64,000 nucleotides of DNA from assembly GCA_009676745.1 (NCBI GenBank), contig CP046062.1, positions 1,225,501-1,289,500 of the forward strand. Direction: 5' to 3'. The position numbers and the translations under genes were made by a program. Numbering within the stretch: the first letter of the stretch is position 1; every line of letters starts with the position of its first letter. The notes below the pieces were generated by a model. The model was given only the letters and a program-made list of their open reading frames with translations, made no database searches and was not told where the DNA came from. Origin of the DNA: Leuconostoc mesenteroides subsp. mesenteroides (GTDB lineage: Bacteria > Bacillota > Bacilli > Lactobacillales > Lactobacillaceae). Below, one piece after another: positions 54,895-63,492 of this stretch.

Positions 54895-56352
54895 ATGAAT
54901 TATGTATCAACACGTGGACAGGCTCCTGCAGTTACATCTAGCCAAGCAATCATAAACGGTATTGCGCCAGATGGCGGACTTTACGTTCCAGAAAAATGGC
55001 CCAAATTAAAATTAGATTGGAAAAATTTAAGTCAACAAAGCTATCAAGAAATCGCCACGCAAGTATTTGATGCCTTTTTTGATGATTTTACAGTTCAAGA
55101 AATTGATCATATTATTTCAAAGTCATACGGTAATCAATGGGATGATGAACACATTGTGACCTTGCACAATGAGAACAAGTTACATTATATTGAATTATTT
55201 CATGGCCCTACTTTAGCATTCAAAGACGTTGCACTACAAGCATTGCCACATCTATTAACGACAGCTGCTAAAAAACAATCACTAAATGATAAAATTGTTA
55301 TTTTAACAGCTACATCAGGCGATACAGGAACAGCTGCTATGAGTGGCTTTGCAAATGTCGAAAATACTGAAATAGTTGTTTTTTACCCAGAAGTTGGTGT
55401 CAGTGATATTCAGCGGCAGCAGATGCAAACTGAAGAGGGACAAAATGCTCATGTCACGGCAATAACTGGTAACTTTGATGATGCCCAAAAAGCTGTGAAA
55501 TCTATTTTGAGTGATGAGAAATTAATTCAAGAATTATCAGAAAAAAGTATGCGCTTCTCATCTGCTAATTCAATTAATATTGGTCGACTAGTACCACAAA
55601 TCGTATATTACATTTATGCTTACGCCCAATTAGTTAAAAATGATGTTGTAGTTCCTGGTGAAGAAATCAATATCGATGTGCCAACCGGAAACTTTGGTAA
55701 TGTACTTGCATCGTATTATGCTAGTCAGTTAGGGTTACCAGTGCATCAGTTTGTTGTTGCTTCGGATGAAAATAATGTGTTAACTGATTTTTTCAACACC
55801 GGTACTTATAATCGTCAACGTGATTTTAAAGTCACGAATTCACCAGCAATGGATATCTTAGTATCAAGTAACTTGGAGCGATTATTGTATTTTGCTAGTG
55901 GACGTAATGATGAAGAAGTGCGTCAGTATATGCATTCGTTAGCTGAAAGTGGCCAATATACTTTGACTGATAAAACGCGTAATTATTTGCAAAAATTTAC
56001 AGCCAAATTTGCGACACAATCTCAAGTGGTTGATACGATTAAAGACGTCTTCGAAAATAGCGGTTATTTAATTGATCCACATACAGCTGTTGGCCGTTTT
56101 GCTTACGAAGAAGCAACGCATCAAACGTTACTTGCAGCAACAGCAAGTCCTTATAAGTTCCCCCAAACAGTTTTAACAGCATTGGAGGAAAAGAATGAAG
56201 GGGGTGTATTAGATTTACAAAAGCTGGCTGAACGAACCAATACAGTTATTCCAGCACAAGTAGCAACGTTATTTGATAAAATGGTTGTACACACTAAGAT
56301 CATCAAACCGGAGATGATTATGCAATCTATTAAAGACGAACTATCTATCTAA
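54895..56352 (+). CDS. thrC: Threonine synthase
   Basis: PLP enzyme converting O-phosphohomoserine to threonine. The 485 residues are the long form: N-terminal YVSTRGQAPAVTSSQAI, PLP lysine in HGPTLAFKDVALQ, the phosphate loop ATSGDTGTAAM, and DVPTGNFGNVLASY. AAAGGAAA precedes the start. With hom and thrB it completes threonine synthesis. Confidence 0.94.
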   Translation: MNYVSTRGQAPAVTSSQAIINGIAPDGGLYVPEKWPKLKLDWKNLSQQSYQEIATQVFDAFFDDFTVQEIDHIISKSYGNQWDDEHIVTLHNENKLHYIELFHGPTLAFKDVALQALPHLLTTAAKKQSLNDKIVILTATSGDTGTAAMSGFANVENTEIVVFYPEVGVSDIQRQQMQTEEGQNAHVTAITGNFDDAQKAVKSILSDEKLIQELSEKSMRFSSANSINIGRLVPQIVYYIYAYAQLVKNDVVVPGEEINIDVPTGNFGNVLASYYASQLGLPVHQFVVASDENNVLTDFFNTGTYNRQRDFKVTNSPAMDILVSSNLERLLYFASGRNDEEVRQYMHSLAESGQYTLTDKTRNYLQKFTAKFATQSQVVDTIKDVFENSGYLIDPHTAVGRFAYEEATHQTLLAATASPYKFPQTVLTALEEKNEGGVLDLQKLAERTNTVIPAQVATLFDKMVVHTKIIKPEMIMQSIKDELSI

Positions 56353-56393
56353 TAATTATAGTATTGTTTGCTATATTGTGACGTTTTTTATGA

Positions 56394-56422
56394 TTCAAAT
56401 CGTTGATTTTTTAATGTATAAT
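56394..56422 (+). promoter_or_regulatory. Promoter of glyA
   Basis: TTCAAA (56394-56399), 17 bases, TATAAT (56417-56422). Confidence 0.55.
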
Positions 56423-56449
56423 TAGGTTATATCAACCAAGGAGAATCAA

Positions 56450-57682
56450 ATGTCATATAAAGAATTAGATCCTATTGTCTGGAGTGCAATTCAACAAGAG
56501 AGTGCGCGTCAGAACCGTACAATCGAATTAATCGCTTCTGAAAACTTTACATCGCAAGCCGTACGTGCCGCACAAGGTTCAGTATTGACAAATAAGTATG
56601 CTGAAGGATACCCCTATAAGCGCTATTATGGTGGTACAGAGTACGTGGATGTTATTGAACAGGTAGCCATCGATCGTTTAAAAGAACTCTTTGGTGCCGA
56701 ATATGTTAATGTTCAACCGCATTCTGGATCCCAAGCGAATGCTGCTGCTTATATGGCATTTTTAAAGCCAGGTGACAAGATATTGGGTATGAGTCTTGAT
56801 GCTGGTGGACATTTGACTCATGGAGCCAAGGTCAGTTTCTCTGGAAAAGTTTATGAATCACATACTTATGGACTAAATTCAGAAACAGAAACCTTAGATT
56901 ATGAAGCAATTGCTAAGCAAGCACGTGAAGTAAAGCCACAGATGATTGTGGCAGGTGCTTCTGCATATTCACGAATTATTGATTTTAATAAATTCCGTGC
57001 GATTGCTGACGAAGTGGGCGCCTATTTAATGGTTGATATGGCGCATATTGCTGGACTTGTAGCTGCTGGATTACATCCTAATCCAGTAGGCATTGCAGAT
57101 GTTGTGACATCAACAACACACAAAACACTGCGTGGTCCGCGTGGTGGTGTTATTCTATCACAAGAAAAGTATGCCAAGCAGCTTAATTCAGCTATTTTCC
57201 CTGGATCACAGGGTGGACCACTGGAACACATTATTGCAGGTAAAGCAATTGCCTTTGGAGAAGCGCTACAACCTGAATTCAAAGATTACGCACAACAAGT
57301 TATTAAAAATGCGCAAGCTATGGCAAAAGTTTTCAATGATACGGTAGATATTCGTGTTGTAGCTGGTGGTACTGACAATCATTTATTCAATTTGGACCTA
57401 ACTAAAACAGCGTTGAATGGTAAGCAAACACAAGAATTGTTAGACACAGTTTCAATTACTACAAACAAAGAAGCGTTACCAAATGAGCAATTGAGCCCGT
57501 TTGTTACATCTGGTATTCGTATTGGAACTGCAGCAATCACAACTCGTGGATTTGATGAAGCTGATGCTACTAATGTAGCCGAATTGATTGTGACAGCCAT
57601 TCATCATTATGATGATGAAAAAGTGCTTAAGCAAGTGAAACGTGAAGCTGAAGCATTAGCAATGATGCATTTATTTGAATAA
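56450..57682 (+). CDS. glyA: Serine hydroxymethyltransferase
   Basis: Interconverts serine and glycine with tetrahydrofolate, the main source of one-carbon units. The 410 residues have [13 protein letters not shown], the PLP lysine Lys225 in [14 protein letters not shown], and [22 protein letters not shown] is eight bases before ATG. It stands alone downstream of thrC with its own promoter and terminator. Confidence 0.96.
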   Translation: MSYKELDPIVWSAIQQESARQNRTIELIASENFTSQAVRAAQGSVLTNKYAEGYPYKRYYGGTEYVDVIEQVAIDRLKELFGAEYVNVQPHSGSQANAAAYMAFLKPGDKILGMSLDAGGHLTHGAKVSFSGKVYESHTYGLNSETETLDYEAIAKQAREVKPQMIVAGASAYSRIIDFNKFRAIADEVGAYLMVDMAHIAGLVAAGLHPNPVGIADVVTSTTHKTLRGPRGGVILSQEKYAKQLNSAIFPGSQGGPLEHIIAGKAIAFGEALQPEFKDYAQQVIKNAQAMAKVFNDTVDIRVVAGGTDNHLFNLDLTKTALNGKQTQELLDTVSITTNKEALPNEQLSPFVTSGIRIGTAAITTRGFDEADATNVAELIVTAIHHYDDEKVLKQVKREAEALAMMHLFE

Positions 57683-57685
57683 TTT

Positions 57686-57711
57686 AAAAGCCGGTAGAAC
57701 CGGCTTTTTTT
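57686..57711 (+). terminator. Terminator of glyA
   Basis: AAAAGCCGGT, loop AGA, ACCGGCTTTT, then TTT. Confidence 0.92.
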
Positions 57712-57832
57712 GGTGGAAGTGCCAACCAAATCAGAATAAAAATGAAAAAAAGTAGCTCTTGTTAGAGAAAATCTGATGTTACCAAACAGTTAGTTTTGTG
57801 GGATGGATATTATAATCCAACAACTCACCATG

Positions 57833-57846
57833 TTTTGTATACAAAA
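57833..57846. repeat. Palindrome upstream of cfa
   Basis: TTTTGTATACAAAA is a perfect 14-base palindrome about 45 bases upstream of the cfa -35, a candidate operator or activator site. Nothing else in 57712-57890 is recognisable. Confidence 0.4.
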
Positions 57847-57891
57847 TAGCTAATTCAATGGTATAGCACTATTCTCAGTTTTTATCAATGT

Positions 57892-57920
57892 TTGACTTTT
57901 GATGAATGTTTTCTTACAAT
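57892..57920 (+). promoter_or_regulatory. Promoter of cfa
   Basis: TTGACT (57892-57897), 17 bases, TACAAT (57915-57920). Confidence 0.7.
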
Positions 57921-57947
57921 ACCAATATAGTAGGTAAAGGGGAAATT

Positions 57948-59144
57948 ATGCTTGATAAAACGATTTATAAACAGATTTTTAAGTCTAGTTTCGACGCCCC
58001 AATCGACGTTGAATTTTGGGATGGGGAAAAGGTCAGTTACGGTCAAGGTGACCCAATTGCCACAATCATCCTTCACGAGGTTATACCAATCAAAGATATT
58101 ATGGCACATGCTTCGCTTACTTTTGGTGAAGCATACATGGATGGAAAAATTGAAATTAAAGGTGATCTGCAACAGTTGGTTAAGATTGCGTATGATTCCA
58201 AAGAAAGTTTTTTGAATGGCGCTAAGTTTTCTAAACTTATTCCTAAACATTCACATTCAGAGAATAAGAGTAAGGCAGATGTACAAAGCCATTATGATAT
58301 CGGTAATGATTTTTATAAAATGTGGTTAGATCCCACAATGACCTATTCTTGTGCTTACTTCGTTAGCGACAAAGATACACTTGAAGATGCACAATGGAAC
58401 AAAGTACGTCATATTTTGAATAAACTTCATGCACAATCTGGTGAAACTTTATTAGACATCGGGTGTGGCTGGGGAACACTACTATTTACCGCAGCTAAAG
58501 AATATAATTTGGAAGCCACTGGTGTCACACTTAGTCAACAACAATATGATTTTGTTTCTAACAAAATTAAAGAAGAAGGGCTTGAGGGTCGCGTTCATGT
58601 TTATTTAGAAGATTATCGCGAGTTAAAAGATACTTATGACCATGTAACGTCTGTTGGTATGTTCGAACATGTTGGAAAAGAAAACTTAGGTGAATACTTC
58701 AACCAAGTAAACAACCTGCTCACAGAAGATGGTACGGCCTTGATTCACGGTATTACTGGGCAACATGACGGTGCAGGTGTCGATGCGTGGATTAATAAAT
58801 ACATATTCCCAGGTGGTTATATTCCAAATATAGCTGAAAACGTAGGACATATTATTGATGCTTCTTTGCAAGTTGATGATATTGAACCGTTACGTCGCCA
58901 TTATCAGAAAACATTGGAAATTTGGACAGAGAACTTTCACAAAGTGGAAGAAGAAGTTATTTCAAAATACGGCGAACGTTTTTACAGAATGTGGGATTTA
59001 TATTTGCAAGCTTGCGCTGGTTCATTTGAAGCTGGTAACATTGATGTTGTTCAGTATTTACTTACCAAAGGGCCTTCTGGCAAGAACTTACCAATGACAC
59101 GTTCATATATTTATCATGCTGATGTTGCTAGCGGTGTGAAATAG
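57948..59144 (+). CDS. cfa: Cyclopropane-fatty-acyl-phospholipid synthase
   Basis: Methylates the double bond of membrane phospholipid acyl chains with SAM, giving lactobacillic-type acids. The start at 57948 has AAAGGGG upstream and begins [11 protein letters not shown]; the codon at 57906 lies in the promoter region. The 398 residues have an N-terminal lipid-binding part, [22 protein letters not shown], the SAM site [12 protein letters not shown], and [11 protein letters not shown]. Confidence 0.94.
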   Translation: MLDKTIYKQIFKSSFDAPIDVEFWDGEKVSYGQGDPIATIILHEVIPIKDIMAHASLTFGEAYMDGKIEIKGDLQQLVKIAYDSKESFLNGAKFSKLIPKHSHSENKSKADVQSHYDIGNDFYKMWLDPTMTYSCAYFVSDKDTLEDAQWNKVRHILNKLHAQSGETLLDIGCGWGTLLFTAAKEYNLEATGVTLSQQQYDFVSNKIKEEGLEGRVHVYLEDYRELKDTYDHVTSVGMFEHVGKENLGEYFNQVNNLLTEDGTALIHGITGQHDGAGVDAWINKYIFPGGYIPNIAENVGHIIDASLQVDDIEPLRRHYQKTLEIWTENFHKVEEEVISKYGERFYRMWDLYLQACAGSFEAGNIDVVQYLLTKGPSGKNLPMTRSYIYHADVASGVK

Positions 59145-59162
59145 CAGGTCATTTATTGTAAT

Positions 59163-59202
59163 CAAAAAACAGTCAACCATCATTAGAGTTGACTGTTTTT
59201 TG
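59163..59202. terminator. Terminator of cfa
   Basis: CAAAAAACAGTCAAC with GTTGACTGTTTTTTG, 10-base loop; T-rich on both strands, so it may also serve rpiA. Confidence 0.9.
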
Positions 59203-59317
59203 ATTATTTGTTCCTTGTAACTGATTACCTAAGGTAAAGTCAATATACCAAGAGCTGATCAATATCTTTGTGGTATTTTTGAGTTAACACAATTTGGTTA
59301 ACAATTGGTAATATAAA

Positions 59318-60013
59318 TCAGTTGTTTTCTACATGTGCGTGCTGTCTTTCTTTAATTTCTACAGTGTTATCACCAATAATTATTCGATCACAAATATTTA
59401 AAAACAAGCCATGTTCAACAACACCAACCTGGCTTTCAAGATATTCGGCGAGAGCATATGGATTGTTAATTGTGTTCATGTGACAATCAATAATATAGTG
59501 ACCAGCATCGGTGATGATGGGCTGATTATTATCAGGGTAGCGCCGCAATTTAGGGAATAGACCTTTATTGGCAAATTGTCGCAGCAACTGACCACTGCCG
59601 TAGGGGATAACCTCAACAGGTAGGGGGAAAGAACCTAACGTGTTATGCACTTTACTACGATCAACAATCCAGATATTTTTCTTTGAGTTTTTGGCTACTA
59701 TTTTTTCCATTAGAAGGGCAGCCCCACCGCCTTTTATACCGTTAAGGTAGGAATCGACTTCGTCTGCACCATCAACTGTAATATCAATATGGTCAATATC
59801 ATCAATATCAACAATTGGAATATTTAATTCTGCACATCGTTGACTAGTAATAGTTGAAGTGGTCACACCAATGATATTATACTGAGAAGCAGCTAAAGCA
59901 TCTAGAAAATAAGAAACAGTTGAACCAGTTCCTAATCCGACAATCATATTGGTCTGGATATAGTTTAAAGCAGTGAGGGCAGCTTGCTTTTTCTGAAATT
60001 TTTTTTCATCCAT
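59318..60013 (-). CDS. rpiA: Ribose-5-phosphate isomerase A
   Basis: Interconverts ribose-5-P and ribulose-5-P. Start at 60013 has TGAGG six bases upstream; the ATG at 60025, overlapping the rbsK stop as ATGA, is an alternative that adds four residues. The 231 residues show GLGTGSTVSYFLDAL, DGADEVDSYLNGIKGGGAALLMEKI and DRSKVHNTLG. It follows rbsK, forming a two-step route from ribose to the pentose phosphate pathway. Confidence 0.93.
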   Translation of the reverse strand: MDEKKFQKKQAALTALNYIQTNMIVGLGTGSTVSYFLDALAASQYNIIGVTTSTITSQRCAELNIPIVDIDDIDHIDITVDGADEVDSYLNGIKGGGAALLMEKIVAKNSKKNIWIVDRSKVHNTLGSFPLPVEVIPYGSGQLLRQFANKGLFPKLRRYPDNNQPIITDAGHYIIDCHMNTINNPYALAEYLESQVGVVEHGLFLNICDRIIIGDNTVEIKERQHAHVENN

Positions 60014-60021
60014 GACAAGCC

Positions 60022-60963
60022 TCATTCTACCATCGCAGCATTAGCAAGCAAACCAGTGTCAACATCGCGTTTATTTGGAATTGAGGCTATTGCACCAGAA
60101 CGGCTGACAGTTATGGAACTAGCAAAGCAACTACGGCGAATGACACTTGGTAAATTCGACAAGTTTCTATCAATATTAGCTGCAAAAGTACCAATGAAAG
60201 TGTCACCAGCAGCAGTGGTGTCAACGGCATTTACTTTGAAAATAGGTACAATATCTGTTAATTCATTAACATGATAGTAAACGCCATCACTACCAAGTGT
60301 GACCACTACGTTAGGAAAACCTGCTTTATTTAATTTAGAAGTAATCACCGATAATGCTGATTTTTTTGTGGTAGGCTCAGTATGAGCTAAGGCAGCAGCT
60401 TCAGTTTCATTTGGTATAATTAAATCAGTAGATGAGATAATATTTGGATCAATATGTGACGTGATAGGGGCCGGATTTAAAATAGTTAGTACGCCACTTT
60501 TCTTGGCTATGTTAAATCCGGCAAGAATGGCTTCACTAGGTACTTCAAATTGTGCTACGACAACATCGGCATTAGCAATTATATTGTGTGCTTTTTCCAC
60601 ATCAGTACTGGTCAAATTCATATTTGCGCCACCATATACCATAATTGTGTTATGTCCATCTGGTTCCAACATGATAGTTGCAGAGCCGGTAAACTGGCTC
60701 TTTGTAAAAATGTAATCTGTTGAGATTCCTTCATCATTTAACAATTGTTTGAAGGCACGTCCACGGTCATCATCACCTACAGCACCAATCATTGTTACAT
60801 CAGCCTCTTGACGAGCAGCTGCAACTGCTTGATTAGCACCTTTACCGCCAAATGTACTTGCTTGATTGTTAACAGTAATGGTTTCTCCTTGGTTAGGCAA
60901 TCTATCAATCATTTGAATAGTATCAATATTAAGACTACCGATAACAACAACTTTCTTTTTCAT
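60022..60963 (-). CDS. rbsK: Ribokinase
   Basis: Phosphorylates ribose to ribose-5-P. The 313 residues begin VVVIGSLNIDTIQMIDRLP, then TFGGKGANQAVAAARQ, and the catalytic NAVDTTAAGDTFIGTF with the base Asp near residue 250 (the common GAGD reads AAGD here). No ribose transporter follows; the ribose is expected from nucleosides imported by the adjacent NupC. Controlled by a promoter with an operator just downstream of it. Confidence 0.93.
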   Translation of the reverse strand: MKKKVVVIGSLNIDTIQMIDRLPNQGETITVNNQASTFGGKGANQAVAAARQEADVTMIGAVGDDDRGRAFKQLLNDEGISTDYIFTKSQFTGSATIMLEPDGHNTIMVYGGANMNLTSTDVEKAHNIIANADVVVAQFEVPSEAILAGFNIAKKSGVLTILNPAPITSHIDPNIISSTDLIIPNETEAAALAHTEPTTKKSALSVITSKLNKAGFPNVVVTLGSDGVYYHVNELTDIVPIFKVNAVDTTAAGDTFIGTFAANIDRNLSNLPSVIRRSCFASSITVSRSGAIASIPNKRDVDTGLLANAAMVE

Positions 60964-60990
60964 AATGACAACTCCTTAAAGTGTTAAGTA

Positions 60991-61007
60991 GGTTAAACGT
61001 TTTACTA
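60991..61007. promoter_or_regulatory. Operator for the LacI-type regulator, before rbsK
   Basis: GGTTAAACGTTTTACTA, identical over 17 bases to the site before nupC. The near-palindromic core GTTAAACGTTTTAC with central CG is typical of LacI-family operators. It lies just downstream of the rbsK promoter. Confidence 0.8.
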
Positions 61008-61024
61008 GATTAAGGGTTGTGTCC

Positions 61025-61053
61025 AGTTTAAGTTATCTTAAAAATAATGTCAA
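61025..61053 (-). promoter_or_regulatory. Promoter of rbsK-rpiA
   Basis: Minus strand TTGACA (61048-61053), 17 bases, TAAACT (61025-61030). Confidence 0.75.
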
Positions 61054-61054
61054 G

Positions 61055-61084
61055 AAAAAGCAACCAAGATATCTTATTGGTTGC
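61055..61084 (-). terminator. Terminator of the LacI-type regulator gene
   Basis: Minus strand GCAACCAA with TTGGTTGC around a 9-base loop, then TTTTT. It overlaps the stop codon of the regulator and abuts the rbsK -35. Confidence 0.75.
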
Positions 61085-62084
61085 CTTTTGTATGTCTAAG
61101 TGGCCCAGTCGATTCACGAATGACCAATTTAACATCGAAAAATTCGGTTTGTAAGGGGAGATTAGGATGATCAAGACGTCGAATGATCATTTTTAAAGCT
61201 GTTTCACCAATTTTCCATGCAGGTTGTGCTATGGTAGTTAGTGTAGGGATCATAAATTCTGCATAATCTGTATCATCATAACCCATAACAGAAATGTCCT
61301 CAGGTACTTTGATCTCTTGATAAGCCAAACCACGCAAAACACCGATAGCCATTTCATCATTTAAAACGAATGCTGCTGTAGATTTACTTTGAATGAGCTG
61401 AGGAACAGTTGCCAAGCCACCATGTTTCGATAAAGTCGTCGTAATGATTGTTTTTGGCGTTAAATTTGCTGTAGATAATGTGTCTAAGAAACCTGCTCGA
61501 CGTTGTCGCATGTTATCAGTTAAATTGTTTGGTAAAATTAGAGCGATATCTCGATGGCCAAGTGACATTAAATGACTAGCTGCCATGCTTCCGCCTGTAA
61601 ATTCATTGGTCTGAACCATATCATGCGCATTTATATCGGCATTTTGATCAAGCACCAAATATGGTATATTACGTTTTTTTAAAAATGTATTCACTTCAGA
61701 TCGATTGGGAATATGCCGGCCGAATACTAATGCTTCTACCCCACGCTCAACCAAGGAAAAAATTACATCTTGTAAACTCTCGTCAGTTGATCCTAGAAAT
61801 ACTAAATTAACATCGGACGGTGCACTCATCTGCATACTTTGAATAATATCGGCAAAAAACGGCATTCGGAAGGAAGGAACTATGATACCAATCAAACGTT
61901 TTTGCCTGCTTTTAAGGTTTCTTGCAGCGCTGTTAGGAATATAGCCTAACTCATCTCGTGCTTGAAATACTTTTTCGATTGTTGCCTCAGAAAAACGTTG
62001 GCCCTTATTATTTAAAATTTGAGATACAGCAGCAATCGAGACGCCTGCTTTTTGGGCAACATCTTTTATTGAGATTTTGCGCAT
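61074..62084 (-). CDS. LacI-family transcriptional regulator of ribonucleoside use
   Basis: A 336-residue repressor. The helix-turn-helix is at the N-terminus (ISIKDVAQKAGVSIAAVSQI, with hinge helix ending SAARNLKSRQKR), then a periplasmic-binding-protein-like effector domain with SHLMSLGHRDIALI and SVMGYDDTDYAEFMIPTLTTI. ATG at 62084 is used; the adjacent GTG at 62087 is equally placed behind AAGGAG. Its neighbours (rbsK-rpiA and nupC) each have the same 17-base operator. The effector is likely ribose, a ribose phosphate or a nucleoside. Confidence 0.9.
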   Translation of the reverse strand: MRKISIKDVAQKAGVSIAAVSQILNNKGQRFSEATIEKVFQARDELGYIPNSAARNLKSRQKRLIGIIVPSFRMPFFADIIQSMQMSAPSDVNLVFLGSTDESLQDVIFSLVERGVEALVFGRHIPNRSEVNTFLKKRNIPYLVLDQNADINAHDMVQTNEFTGGSMAASHLMSLGHRDIALILPNNLTDNMRQRRAGFLDTLSTANLTPKTIITTTLSKHGGLATVPQLIQSKSTAAFVLNDEMAIGVLRGLAYQEIKVPEDISVMGYDDTDYAEFMIPTLTTIAQPAWKIGETALKMIIRRLDHPNLPLQTEFFDVKLVIRESTGPLRHTKGNQ

Positions 62085-62124
62085 CACATTTTACTCCTTA
62101 GTTTAGAAACATTATTCTTAAACT

Positions 62125-62133
62125 ATTGTACCA
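62125..62133 (-). promoter_or_regulatory. Extended -10 promoter of the regulator gene
   Basis: Minus strand TGGTACAAT. The shared cre site covers its -35 region. Confidence 0.5.
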
Positions 62134-62145
62134 GTAAAAATCAAA

Positions 62146-62159
62146 TGGAAACGCTTTCA
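62146..62159. promoter_or_regulatory. cre site between regulator and nupC
   Basis: TGGAAACGCTTTCA matches the cre consensus fully. It covers the -35 region of both divergent promoters, so CcpA should silence both on a preferred sugar. Confidence 0.8.
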
Positions 62160-62183
62160 TTTTTAAAAAGTTGGTGCTATAAT
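62155..62183 (+). promoter_or_regulatory. Promoter of nupC
   Basis: Poor -35 (TTTCAT) at 62155-62160, 17 bases, TATAAT (62178-62183) with extended TG at 62175-62176. Confidence 0.65.
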
Positions 62184-62189
62184 GTTTGT

Positions 62190-62206
62190 GGTTAAACGTT
62201 TTACTA
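62190..62206. promoter_or_regulatory. Operator for the LacI-type regulator, before nupC
   Basis: GGTTAAACGTTTTACTA, the same 17 bases as at 60991-61007, at the expected start of nupC transcription. Confidence 0.8.
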
Positions 62207-62237
62207 ACTTGCACTTTGTTCAAGAGAGGAATAACTC

Positions 62238-63461
62238 ATGTTTTTATTTGCTAATATTCTTGGTATCTTTGTTTTTATTGCCATTGCAGCGCTGTTTTCA
62301 AACGATCGCAAAAATATTCAGTGGAAATCAGTCGGTATTGTACTGGCACTAGAGATTTTGCTAGCTTGGTTTTTTACTCAGTTCAGGTCTGGACAAATCG
62401 CTGTACAAGCTGCAGCTGATGGTTTCAATTGGCTTGTTTCTGTGGCTACTCAAGGAATTGCGTTTGCGTTGCCCGAATGGTTGACCTCTAATAATGGGGG
62501 ACCAAACTTTGTTACTTCTGCTTTGTTACCAATTTTATTGGTTGTACCCTTGTTTGATATCTTAACCTACATTGGCTTACTACCATGGTTAATTAAGTGG
62601 ATTGGTAAGGGTCTTGCTTTTATAACTGGACAACCAAAATTTGAAGCATTCTTTTCGATTGAAATGATGTTTTTAGGAAATACAGAGGTATTAGCTGTGT
62701 CAAAAGCACAACTAGATATGATGTCTGCACGCCGAAACTTTACACTCGCAATGATGTCGATGAGCTGTGTCACATCTGCTATTATTGGTTCGTATACTCA
62801 AATGGTTCCTGGTAAGTATGTGTTAACCGCCATCCCACTTAATATACTAGGCGCTATCATTATTGCTACAATTTTAAATCCAACTAAAGTGACACCCGAA
62901 GAAGATGTCATTGTCAGTGTTGCATCAGATAATGGTAAAAAAGAACCGTTCTTTTCATTCTTAGGTGATTCAATTCTTGGCGCTGGAAAGTTGATTTTGA
63001 TTATTACGGCTACTGTTATTGCGTTTGTTTCTTTAGCGGCATTGATTAATCAATTATTCAGTTTAACTGGGCTGCACTGGTTAACATTAGAAAACATTTT
63101 TGGCGTAATCATGTTTCCGTTTGCATGGTTACTGGGATTCAATGTTCACGAGGCTTTCCAAATTGCGCAATATATGGGTACAAAACTGGTAACTAATGAG
63201 TTTGTTGTCATGGGTGAAGTTTCAAAATCAATTATGGCCGGTAAAGGCCTTTTTGCAAATGAACATGCACGGATTGTATTGACAGTGTTCCTTACTAGCT
63301 TTGCTAACTTTGGTACTTTAGGCATGATTATTGGTTGCTTCAAAGGACTTGTCAGTAAAGAAAAAAATGATTACATTAGTGCTCGAGTGCCTTACATGTT
63401 GTTGTCCGGTATATTAGTTTCACTGCTGTCAGCTGCAACCGCAGGCCTGTTTGTTTGGTAA
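62238..63461 (+). CDS. nupC: Concentrative nucleoside transporter (NupC)
   Basis: Cation-coupled nucleoside importer. The 407 residues have eight to ten helices with CNT-family motifs: PLFDILTYIGLLPWLI, the substrate region FFSIEMMFLGNTEVLAV, and GFNVHEAFQIAQYMGTKLVTNEFV in the C-terminal half. AGAGAGGAA precedes the start. It is followed 31 bases later by the nucleoside hydrolase frame; both face the rbsK-rpiA genes. Confidence 0.92.
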   Translation: MFLFANILGIFVFIAIAALFSNDRKNIQWKSVGIVLALEILLAWFFTQFRSGQIAVQAAADGFNWLVSVATQGIAFALPEWLTSNNGGPNFVTSALLPILLVVPLFDILTYIGLLPWLIKWIGKGLAFITGQPKFEAFFSIEMMFLGNTEVLAVSKAQLDMMSARRNFTLAMMSMSCVTSAIIGSYTQMVPGKYVLTAIPLNILGAIIIATILNPTKVTPEEDVIVSVASDNGKKEPFFSFLGDSILGAGKLILIITATVIAFVSLAALINQLFSLTGLHWLTLENIFGVIMFPFAWLLGFNVHEAFQIAQYMGTKLVTNEFVVMGEVSKSIMAGKGLFANEHARIVLTVFLTSFANFGTLGMIIGCFKGLVSKEKNDYISARVPYMLLSGILVSLLSAATAGLFVW

Positions 63462-63492
63462 TCAAAAGGGAATGTTTTGTAAAGGAGAAATG

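Noticed and set aside
57885..58250. 121-codon minus-strand ORF over the cfa promoter and start
   Set aside because: Overlaps a clear promoter, ribosome site and the N-terminus of cfa; no family.
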